DNA of 35,458 nt. It comes from Actinomycetota bacterium (GTDB lineage Bacteria; Actinomycetota; AC-67). The position numbers and the translations under genes are program-made. Below the pieces are notes generated by a model. That model made no database searches. It saw nothing but the letters and a program-made list of their open reading frames with translations, and had not been told where the DNA came from. Shown here in pieces: positions 24,621 through 30,941 of this stretch (its first letter is position 1; every line of letters starts with the position of its first letter). Location of the stretch: assembly GCA_040905475.1 (NCBI GenBank), contig JBBDRM010000161.1, positions 37,438 through 72,895 on the forward strand, given 5' to 3'.

Positions 24621-25728
24621 CGTTCGCGAGACGTTGCGCAAGAGAGCGCAGGACCCGCACATTCCTACCGATATCCCTGACCGGGTGCTCGACGCCGCCA
24701 GGCGGCGGATGATGGCGACCGGGCTTCTCACGGCCGTCATGATCGCCGGGCTTGGTGTTGGGGCTGCCGTTGGTTTCCGCGCCATCGGGCGGGTGCCCGA
24801 TGGGCCGGCCGAGCCGGTGGTTCGGCCGGCGCAAGGACGTCCCGCGGTGATCGCTCTGGGAGAAACCAAGACAGGTTCCGGCCTAGCTCTGACGATAGCC
24901 GCGGATCCCGCTGGAGTATGGGTCAACCTTGCCGATGAAGTTGTCCGCGTCGACCCGCGAACCAACAAGGTCACAACGCGAATCCCCGGACCAGGTTTCA
25001 CGGGAGGGATCGCCGTGGGATTCGGGTCCCTCTGGATAGCTGACGATGCAGCAGTCACTCGCCGAGATCTCCACTCCGGGCAAGAGCGCGTTCGCATCAC
25101 GCTCAACCCTCGCCGAACAGGCGAAGGGCGACGCGCCATCGAGATCGCCGCCGGAGAAGGAGCAGTTTGGGTCGCCGCCGGGACCGGTAGTGGGTTTGCA
25201 ATCGATCGAATCGACCCCGCGACCGACGAAGTCGCTGCGACCATCGACGTTGAATCCTTCCTATCGATGACGGTGGGCGAGGATGCTCTCTGGGTCTTCG
25301 GCCGCGACAACGTGGTTCGCATTGATGCGGCGACGAATCGAACCACGACGTGGCCTCGAGGCGAGGCCCGTCTTCCAGCGGCAGCCGGAGGCGGCTACTT
25401 GTGGGCACCCGATGGCGAGCCACGCCTGGGACAGGTCAGCCGCATTCTCAGGATCGATCCGGCATCCGGCCGCGTATCGCACGAGATCGACGTAGCGTAT
25501 GCGGGCCCGGTGGTCGCAGGAGAAGGTGCAATCTGGGCACTCGATCTGCAGTGGCCCTCGGGGATTCTCAAGATCGACCCGTCCACGGCGCGAGTGGTAC
25601 AGAAGGTTTCCCTGGACCTCGGAAGGGGGCCGCCGTCGCTCCATGTCGGTGCTGGCTCTATATGGGTTACTAGGCACGAGGGAAGCGAGCAGTCAACGGT
25701 GACCCTGTTGCGGTTTCTATTGTCATAG
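24610..25728 (+). CDS. Membrane-anchored beta-propeller protein, putative sensor partner of the ECF factor
   Basis: This protein of about 372 residues has a charged cytoplasmic N-terminus (1-33), one transmembrane helix (about 35-57) and an extracytoplasmic domain of about 300 residues with repeated blades: VWVNLADEVVRVDPRTNKV, IDRIDPATDEVAATI, ILRIDPASGRVSHEI and ILKIDPSTARVVQKV, like YVTN/Vgb propellers. The TTG at 24610-24612 is preferred because GAGGAGG lies 8 nt upstream; ATG 24577 is the alternative. The overlap with the sigma gene and the topology fit an anti-sigma or sensor role, although no recognised zinc anti-sigma motif is present. Confidence 0.75.
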   Translation: METDVRETLRKRAQDPHIPTDIPDRVLDAARRRMMATGLLTAVMIAGLGVGAAVGFRAIGRVPDGPAEPVVRPAQGRPAVIALGETKTGSGLALTIAADPAGVWVNLADEVVRVDPRTNKVTTRIPGPGFTGGIAVGFGSLWIADDAAVTRRDLHSGQERVRITLNPRRTGEGRRAIEIAAGEGAVWVAAGTGSGFAIDRIDPATDEVAATIDVESFLSMTVGEDALWVFGRDNVVRIDAATNRTTTWPRGEARLPAAAGGGYLWAPDGEPRLGQVSRILRIDPASGRVSHEIDVAYAGPVVAGEGAIWALDLQWPSGILKIDPSTARVVQKVSLDLGRGPPSLHVGAGSIWVTRHEGSEQSTVTLLRFLLS

Positions 25729-25870
25729 TCGCCGTTCCGTCCCGATGCAGGAAGCTGAGGCGCGAAGCCACAGTTCCCGCGGAACAGTGAAAGACGCCCA
25801 AAGAGTGTTGACCATGGTCGCTTTTGTCTCCGACGCCACGGTGGCCAGGCCCGTGCCAGGCGGGACTACG

Positions 25871-25927
25871 CTTTTCGGCCTCTCCACAGCTGGGAGCACA
25901 GCTGTCTCTTTTTGATTGAGAGACAGC
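25871..25927 (+). repeat. Dispersed repeat R5 followed by a 9-bp hairpin
   Basis: CTTTTCG-GCCTCTCCAC-AGCTGGGAGCACA keeps the same 10-nt internal spacing as R1, R2 and R4. It runs directly into a perfect 9-bp inverted repeat, GCTGTCTCT (25901-25909) and AGAGACAGC (25919-25927), with a T-rich loop. The tRNA-flank-like part is absent. Nothing else was recognised in 25729-25940. Confidence 0.45.
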
Positions 25928-25940
25928 ATGCCCGGCGAAG

Positions 25941-26552
25941 ATGCGTGCAGACTTCCGAGTTTGGTTGACGCCACGCGCGTGCTCGGCCCTACGATGGTGC
26001 GTGGTCGCGGCGGCGCAGGACGCAATCATCGAGGTCCTCGCCAGCGGACGTGGGCGCCTCGTCTCCCTGGGTTCGCCCTCCTCTTTCGGCTGGCGAGGCG
26101 AGACGTGGGAGGGCCTTCCCCATACCCCGCGGCTCGACACCATTCGGTTCCTCACCTCCCGCGGGTTCGAAATGTTCGAGCTCTTCGTCATCGAATACGA
26201 GGATGACCATGGCGACTGCTTCCGATGGACGTGTCGCGCGGATTTCGAGCCAGAATCCTCGAAATGGCGTGGCAGGCTCGTGTCTGGAGGCAGGTGCGAC
26301 GAGCCGGGCCAGAGAGCGCCGTGGGCGAACCTGGGTGGCAGCTGGGGGCGAGACGGATTCACCATCGGAGGGAGCGTCCATGGCAGCGTCGTGCGGGTCG
26401 AGCTGGAAGATCGGGACGGGCGCGTCTTCGTCGACTCGGTCCTCAACGGCTACGTCCTGTTCGGATCGAACGATCCGGTCAGAATGCCGCTGGCGGTCCG
26501 ACTGCTCGACGCGAGCGGAACTGTCGTGGTGACGCAGACGTTCGGGTCGTAG
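25941..26552 (+). CDS. Hypothetical protein
   Basis: This is a frame of 203 codons; I do not recognise the family. Coding character is clear from about 26001 onward (a GTG there is the alternative start), with high GC at third positions and a globular, acidic sequence such as FELFVIEYEDDHGD. The last 60 residues (VRVELEDRDGRVFVDSVLNG, then VPLAVRLLD-like strands) resemble a beta-sandwich of the kind found in extracytoplasmic or regulatory proteins. No signal peptide or membrane helix is convincing. It stands alone between repeats R5 and R3, so it may be cargo of the accessory region. The start is uncertain. Confidence 0.55.
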   Translation: MRADFRVWLTPRACSALRWCVVAAAQDAIIEVLASGRGRLVSLGSPSSFGWRGETWEGLPHTPRLDTIRFLTSRGFEMFELFVIEYEDDHGDCFRWTCRADFEPESSKWRGRLVSGGRCDEPGQRAPWANLGGSWGRDGFTIGGSVHGSVVRVELEDRDGRVFVDSVLNGYVLFGSNDPVRMPLAVRLLDASGTVVVTQTFGS

Positions 26553-26659
26553 ACGGCGAGGCTCGGGCCGGCCGGGAAGTAACCCGCGCCTCTCCTCCGT
26601 TAGCCGTCAGGCCGGATCTTCGCATGCCTGCGCGTCAGCCGGAACGGCTCACCCGCCAG

Positions 26660-26755
26660 CCGGGGAGGGTTTTTCGGATTCTGTATTGGGGGCGCCACAG
26701 TAGTGACATGCGCCGATGCATCCGAGCGATCGGACGGTGGTCGAATTATTCGCAC
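26660..26755 (+). repeat. Dispersed repeat R3 with tRNA-flank-like sequence
   Basis: CCGGGGAGGGTTTTTCG-GATTCTGT-ATTGGGGGCGCC is followed, after about 30 unrelated bases, by GATCGGACGGTGGTCG and AATTATTCGCAC (26728-26755), which match the tRNA-Arg 3' flank at most positions. The internal spacer is 8 nt instead of 10. It occupies most of the gap between the genes at 26552 and 26769. Confidence 0.6.
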
Positions 26756-26768
26756 ACCCGAACCCGAT

Positions 26769-27131
26769 CTATCGAGCATATGGAGGGGGCTTCCTCGGCT
26801 GCACCGCCCAGCCGGCCACCCACGTTCCGCTCGTCTCATCCCAATACGCACGCTCACCCGGAGCCGCATTCACCACTTCGAGACCATCGATCCCTCCAGC
26901 GGGTTGCCCGCCGGCCACCCAGGCGGTGAGCCAGGTAGCCGTGGGTGTGCCGCCGAGGTAAGCGACGCCCGTGTACCCGATCACAACGACCCCGTCGTAC
27001 GCTCCAACCACAACACCCTTGTTTGCCGTTCGATCGAACGGGTCAACCATCGGGCCGTGCACGGCGGAAACCAGGCGATCGCTCACGTGAATCGTCACGT
27101 CACTGCGAACGTAACTCAAGATAGCCGTCAT
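26769..27131 (-). CDS. Ntn-hydrolase/proteasome-like protein, probably 3'-truncated
   Basis: This 120-residue product starts MTAILSYVRSDVTIHVSDRL, then VGAYDGVVVIGYTGVAYLGG, a pattern I associate with small proteasome-like Ntn-hydrolase proteins; Thr2 would become N-terminal after Met removal. Relatives, as I recall, are about twice as long. The sequence after about residue 85 is less typical, and the stop lies 14 bp from the edge of repeat R3, suggesting truncation. The frame is open upstream to 27383, but that extension is Arg-rich and unlike protein. No good ribosome-binding site was found beyond GGCGAGG. Confidence 0.5.
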   Translation of the reverse strand: MTAILSYVRSDVTIHVSDRLVSAVHGPMVDPFDRTANKGVVVGAYDGVVVIGYTGVAYLGGTPTATWLTAWVAGGQPAGGIDGLEVVNAAPGERAYWDETSGTWVAGWAVQPRKPPPYAR

Positions 27132-27204
27132 CGATAGGAGCGCCTCGCCGCCGCACTTGATGCGGACCCATTCGAGATCAGCCCGCCGTGAGTTGCAGCC
27201 TGTA

Positions 27205-27945
27205 CTATTTGCGCTTGCCTCTCCGACTCCCGTGCCGCTGACTGAGAGCGCTGGCTGCAGCCGACTTCGACTTCTTCGAAGTCCGGCCGTCACGAAGCAC
27301 CTTCGACGCGGCGCTCGCAGCCTTCTTTCCCGTCTTCTTCGCGTGTGCCATTTCGCCTCCCTTGGTCGAGTTCTTGACTTCAATCAGATACGTTCGACCG
27401 TCTTCTCGGACCATCATGTCGATACCCGAGTCCGCAGGTGGACGGCCCGGTCGACGAGCCCACCGCTCGAGAAACCGCTCGATCGTCGGGCGCGGCCACA
27501 CGGGTCCAGCGCGGAGCTCGCTCAGTGGTTCCGGAAGGCGGCCGCTCTCACGGAGCTCGCTGACGCGCTGCTTGCTTACGCGGAGAAACTCAGCGACCTC
27601 CGAAACTCCAAGCATCTCGGGGAAGGTTGGCTCAACGAGGTCGCTCTCAGCGCGCTCCGAGGTCTTGGCTTCCACTCTTTCGACCGGCAGATCATCACGG
27701 CAGCCGGCCGCGCGAAGCGCATCCTGTGCCGCCGAAACGCCAGAACCGACCGCCTCCCAATAGGTAGGAGCCGCGAGCGTCACCGCAATAGTGATCCTCC
27801 GTGGAAGCACAGAGACGACTCCGTCGTACTTCTCCGTGGCGTCTAGGAGGTCGTCTGCGACGCGAGTATCGAATTCCTCCCCCGCGAACGGGGCGAAGTC
27901 CACGGAGACATCCCACTCCGTCAACGCATCTCGCCATTCGCTCAT
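27205..27945 (-). CDS. Helix-turn-helix DNA-binding protein (antitoxin-like) fused to a basic C-terminal tail
   Basis: This 246-residue protein has three parts. Residues 1-105 form an alpha/beta domain common at the N-terminus of actinobacterial HTH antitoxin-like proteins. Residues 110-165 form a DNA-binding domain: LGVSEVAEFLRVSKQRVSEL, then GPVWPRPTIERFLERW. Residues 175-196 contain DMMVREDGRTYLIEVKNSTK, reminiscent of a nuclease-fold strand. The last 48 residues are Lys/Arg/Ser/Ala-rich and begin at an internal ATG (27349-27351) that has its own GGGAGG site 5 nt upstream, so a small basic protein may also be made. It lies 14 bp after the HicA-like gene and is the probable partner. The ATG at 27943-27945 follows AAAGGA. 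Confidence 0.7.
   Translation of the reverse strand: MSEWRDALTEWDVSVDFAPFAGEEFDTRVADDLLDATEKYDGVVSVLPRRITIAVTLAAPTYWEAVGSGVSAAQDALRAAGCRDDLPVERVEAKTSERAESDLVEPTFPEMLGVSEVAEFLRVSKQRVSELRESGRLPEPLSELRAGPVWPRPTIERFLERWARRPGRPPADSGIDMMVREDGRTYLIEVKNSTKGGEMAHAKKTGKKAASAASKVLRDGRTSKKSKSAAASALSQRHGSRRGKRK
27349..27361 (-). promoter_or_regulatory. Internal ribosome-binding site and start codon within the HTH gene
   Basis: On the minus strand GGGAGG-CGAA-ATG gives a near-ideal start inside the HTH frame. It would yield a 48-residue basic protein (MAHAKKTGKKAASAAS...) ending at 27205. Either an ancestral stop between two genes was lost, or both long and short products are made. Confidence 0.45.
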
Positions 27946-27959
27946 CGCTTGCCGTCCTT

Positions 27960-28154
27960 TCACGGGGGCCATTGGAATCCTCCGTAATTCTTGAGGTGAG
28001 ACACGGTCTTGCGGATGGCTCCCGGTGTCGGATCCCGGTGCAGGCTCACCCGGTACCCGTTCGGGGCAACTATCATGAATCCGCTCTTCGTCGCCCGCAT
28101 CTCGAACCCTTGATCCCGCAGAGCGCGCTCGACATCAGGCCACTTGGGTAACAT
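27960..28154 (-). CDS. HicA-like small protein (possible toxin, catalytic His not evident)
   Basis: This 64-residue protein has the HicA-type double-stranded-RNA-binding-fold pattern: helix (VERALRDQGFEM), strands (FMIVAPNGYRVSLH) and helix (PGAIRKTVSHLKNYGGF). HicA toxins cleave mRNA using a His in a G-S-H turn; here that turn reads K-S-G-F, so the catalytic His is not in its usual place. The ATG at 28152-28154 follows AAGGAAAGG; an upstream in-frame ATG (28179-28181) is less likely. It precedes the HTH gene by 14 bp, the order toxin then antitoxin as in hicAB. Confidence 0.68.
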   Translation of the reverse strand: MLPKWPDVERALRDQGFEMRATKSGFMIVAPNGYRVSLHRDPTPGAIRKTVSHLKNYGGFQWPP

Positions 28155-28172
28155 CTTGGCCCTTTCCTTGTT

Positions 28173-28213
28173 CGTTGTCAAGAGTTTTTAACGAAATACC
28201 TACCGTTGTCAAG
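28173..28213 (-). promoter_or_regulatory. Promoter and direct repeat upstream of the HicA-like gene
   Basis: On the minus strand TTGACA (28207-28212) and TAAAAA (28185-28190) are 16 nt apart, a good housekeeping promoter. CTTGACAACG occurs twice (28204-28213 and 28173-28182) with a 31-bp period flanking the -10 region, a plausible operator for the HTH partner. Confidence 0.5.
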
Positions 28214-28308
28214 GGTTTCGGGTGCGGCAGGTCTGACTGGGCCTGATGGATACCGACATCCACGCAGCTTCGCGTGACGCCTGCTTACTCCGAACGATTC
28301 GCCCCGGA

Positions 28309-28360
28309 GACGGGGAGGGTCTTTCGAATACCGTCCAGTTGGAAGCACCAGTTATCGGAT
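28309..28360 (+). repeat. Dispersed repeat R4
   Basis: GACGGGGAGGGTCTTTCG-AATACCGTCC-AGTTGGAAGCACC has the same spacing as R1 and R2. A GC stem (CCCC-ggaga-CGGGG) precedes the T-run. A weak tRNA-flank-like remnant (ATCGGATGAGATCGTCGA) follows. It is the rightmost copy and marks the edge of the accessory region. Confidence 0.55.
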
Positions 28361-28462
28361 GAGATCGTCGAGCGATCTTCGTGGCTCGTCCGGCGAGAAC
28401 GAACGCATCGTTCCCCGGGCCGAGATACGATCCGCGGGGCATAGACACCGGAGGTGGAGGTC

Positions 28463-28909
28463 ATGGCACAGCGGGCCACCCGGACGCGCGAGACGCCGTC
28501 TCGCGAACAAGTCTTCCTGAGGAACGCAGCGATCCTGTACGGGGTCGGGCTCGTACTGCACCTTGCCGATCACCTGCGTCGCGGAACCGTGGTTCTGACC
28601 GGCGAGGTGAACCTTCTCGGCACGATATCGACCGTCGCCGGCGTCGTAACGATCGGGCTCATCATGACGCGTCACCGGCTCGCGCCGGTCGCCGCGATCG
28701 CGCTCGGGTTCCCCGTGGCGGTAGGCGTCGCGGCGGTCCATCTGCTCCCCCGCTGGAGCGACTTCAGCGATGCGTTCCCGGGTTCGACGACGGGAGTGAA
28801 CGCGATGTCGTGGACGGTCGTGCTCATCGAGATCGCGGGAGCCTTCGCGCTCGGACTCGCGGGCCGCGCGATGTTGCGCCGCTCGAGTGAGCCGGCGCGA
28901 TCCGCTTAG
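28463..28909 (+). CDS. Small polytopic membrane protein of unknown function
   Basis: This 148-residue protein has four predicted transmembrane helices: about 22-40 (NAAILYGVGLVLHLADHL), 47-67, 75-96 and 116-138. A basic N-terminus (about 1-18) precedes them. I recognise no catalytic motif or family. The ATG follows GGAGGTGGAGG; a GTG 9 nt upstream is in frame. The gene converges on the acetyltransferase gene, and their stops overlap by 4 bp (TTAG). It is the first apparently chromosomal gene after repeat R4. Confidence 0.75.
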   Translation: MAQRATRTRETPSREQVFLRNAAILYGVGLVLHLADHLRRGTVVLTGEVNLLGTISTVAGVVTIGLIMTRHRLAPVAAIALGFPVAVGVAAVHLLPRWSDFSDAFPGSTTGVNAMSWTVVLIEIAGAFALGLAGRAMLRRSSEPARSA

Positions 28910-29442
28910 CCGGGTCGCTCGAGGTCGAAGACGTACTCGAGGCCGTCGACCTCGTCCATCTGCTCCCCTACCCGGACGAAACCCAGCTTTGCGGTGAGCG
29001 AGAGCGACGGCTCGTTGTCGGGTCGGATGCTGGCCCGAACGCGGGTAACCTCCGGATGAGCGAATGCGTTGTCGATCAGACCGCGAACGGCCTCGATCGC
29101 GTAGCCGCGGCGCCGGAACGGGGGCGCCACCTGGTAGCCGATCTCGACCATGCCGCTTTCATCGGCACCACCGTGGTACCCACAGTGCCCAACCATCGTA
29201 CGCGGGAGGTCGCCACCCTCGTCGCTCGCCAGCACCATCGCGTGCAACAGCCATCGATCGAGCGCGGGCGCTTCCTTCAGTTGCCGGATGCGAAGACGCA
29301 TCCAGCCCTGCGATCCTTCGAACCAATCGCCGGTGATGAGGAGGTTCATCAACCGTTGGGCTTCGGCCCGATCGGCGCGCTCGAGAGCCTCGATGAATCC
29401 GACGGGCGCGGGTTCGAGAGACAGGCGCTCGGTGACGATCAT
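28906..29442 (-). CDS. GNAT-family N-acetyltransferase (RimJ/RimL-like)
   Basis: This 178-residue GNAT enzyme transfers an acetyl group from acetyl-CoA to an amine. The start MIVTERLSLEPA and the acetyl-CoA-binding VAPPFRRRGYAIEAVRGLI (about 110-128), then DNEPSLSLTAKLGFVRVG, match RimJ/RimL-type proteins acting on protein N-termini or small molecules. The substrate is unknown. The frame is open upstream to 30057, but that is antisense to the phospholipase-like gene; the ATG at 29440-29442 gives the normal family length. It converges with the membrane-protein gene. Confidence 0.9.
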   Translation of the reverse strand: MIVTERLSLEPAPVGFIEALERADRAEAQRLMNLLITGDWFEGSQGWMRLRIRQLKEAPALDRWLLHAMVLASDEGGDLPRTMVGHCGYHGGADESGMVEIGYQVAPPFRRRGYAIEAVRGLIDNAFAHPEVTRVRASIRPDNEPSLSLTAKLGFVRVGEQMDEVDGLEYVFDLERPG

Positions 29443-29459
29443 GGCGGGGAGGCTACCGG

Positions 29460-30875
29460 TCAGCCCGCCCAGCCGCTCCCCGTTGCCGAATACGCCAGCC
29501 ATACGTCGGACACTCCGGCCGCGGACTTCGCGGTCTTCAGAGCGAGGTTCTGCGGGCCGTTGCGTGGAACCGAGAACGTCGCTTCCGCAGGGCACGAGGC
29601 CGTCGCCCACGGCGAGGCGGTCGAGGACAAGGCCCAGGTGCCGTCGGCGTACACGCACGCGGCTCGGTGAGCGGCCGCGCAGGAGTCTGCGGCGAACCGG
29701 CCGTCCCCGCGATGCAGGGCGCAGTTTCCCGCCGCGTTCGTCGAAGGCTCGTCCGGCGACCAGCTCCACACGACCGCCTCGAGGCGGACGTCGTCCGGAG
29801 CAAGCTGATCGAACGACGGCATGTTCACGCCGCACGCCACCATGGCGGCGAAATGCGTCGAAGTCAGCGGCGAAGCGGAACCATCCACCATCGTCGAGAG
29901 CCAGGTCGAGTCCTCGAAGTACCGCGTCCAGCTGGTTGCGTACTCCTCGGCGCTGAACCCGCACGGCGGGTTCGCATCGAAGTCGTCGGCCCCGCCCTCG
30001 ACCCAGAAGTCGTCCTGAGAATGGACGAGCCCGCTCCAGGCCGCTCCGCCTCCGCACGCGCTGGCGATCACGACCTGTTTACCGGCGGCGAGGATGTCGG
30101 CGGCGCTCACGTCCAACGGAAGGCCCTCGTCGCAGGGGCCGGACGGACGGAGCACGAGGTCCCGTGGCGAGCCGGTTCCGAGCTCCTCCTCGATCGTCGC
30201 GGCGGCTCGGGCGTGGCCGGTCTCGTCGTCCAGGTGATCTTCGATGTACAGGATCAGCACCTCGGTCGGGTTCGCGTCGAGCCAAGCGCGAAGCTCGGTC
30301 AGGCCGTCGCGAAGGTGCCGCTCGATCGTGCAGCCGATGTGCGGACCGGTCGCGTGACACATCAAGGGCGCCCGGCCACCTTCACCGGGAGCAGCAGTGA
30401 GGCTCGGGAACCAGTGGACGTCGATCTCGAGCCCGCGCATGTCCATCCGGAGCTGGTCGGTCATGGTGTATTGCTGGTTCGCATCGAACCCAGACAACGT
30501 GGGCGGGTACGACGCCGAGTTGAAGGAGTTGTGCGTCGACGGGAACAGCGCCTCGCCCAGCGGCAGCGAGCTTCCAAGAGCACGCTGGAGCGTCAGCGCT
30601 CGATGCACCCAGGTCGACTCGTAGGCGTCGACGAGCTCACTCGAGATGACCTTCCCCTTGAAGAAGGCACAGGCCTCTGCGGGCGCGTTCGCGTACCGGC
30701 ACACATGCGCGACCAACGAGCCGAGCGCCTCGAGGCTCTTGCAGGTCCGTTCGGATCCGCCGTTGGCCCGGCACTGCTCGGCGAGGGTCTGGAAGCTCGG
30801 ATCGTCGGCACGCGCACCACCGAAGGTCGCCGCGATAAGCAGGAGAACCGAAACCACGATCCGTATCCTGGGCAT
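29460..30875 (-). CDS. Secreted PI-PLC-like phosphodiesterase with a C-terminal Cys-rich domain
   Basis: This 471-residue exported protein has a signal peptide at 1-23 (MPRIRIVVSVLLLIAATFGG, then ARA). The central domain (about 95-350) resembles PI-PLC X proteins: the first His in FPSTHNSFN, Glu/Asp in RGLEIDVHWFP, the second His in LMCHATG, and a LILYIEDHL strand. The C-terminal 110 residues contain WSWSPDEPSTNAAGNCALHR and paired cysteines, like a C-type-lectin-type fold. It probably cleaves a phosphodiester in a lipid or glycan outside the cell; the substrate is unknown. The frame is open far upstream, but the signal peptide fixes the start. It is divergent from the glycosylase gene, 66 bp apart. 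Confidence 0.8.
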   Translation of the reverse strand: MPRIRIVVSVLLLIAATFGGARADDPSFQTLAEQCRANGGSERTCKSLEALGSLVAHVCRYANAPAEACAFFKGKVISSELVDAYESTWVHRALTLQRALGSSLPLGEALFPSTHNSFNSASYPPTLSGFDANQQYTMTDQLRMDMRGLEIDVHWFPSLTAAPGEGGRAPLMCHATGPHIGCTIERHLRDGLTELRAWLDANPTEVLILYIEDHLDDETGHARAAATIEEELGTGSPRDLVLRPSGPCDEGLPLDVSAADILAAGKQVVIASACGGGAAWSGLVHSQDDFWVEGGADDFDANPPCGFSAEEYATSWTRYFEDSTWLSTMVDGSASPLTSTHFAAMVACGVNMPSFDQLAPDDVRLEAVVWSWSPDEPSTNAAGNCALHRGDGRFAADSCAAAHRAACVYADGTWALSSTASPWATASCPAEATFSVPRNGPQNLALKTAKSAAGVSDVWLAYSATGSGWAG

Positions 30876-30941
30876 GACGACAAGGTTCGCCGCGGCGGCG
30901 CCCGGGACCTTGTCACCGGCAGCCGTTAGGCTGCTCGGCAG

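Noticed and set aside
25723-26025. A 100-codon minus-strand frame
   Set aside because: No ribosome-binding site or recognisable domain, and it overlaps the plus-strand hypothetical gene and repeat R5.
22966-28360. Integron attC array
   Set aside because: The repeats lack a convincing RYYYAAC/GTTRRRY pair, the genes lie on both strands, and no integron integrase is visible.
29443-30057. N-terminal extension of the GNAT acetyltransferase frame
   Set aside because: It is antisense to the phospholipase-like gene and Arg-rich; the family start is at 29442.
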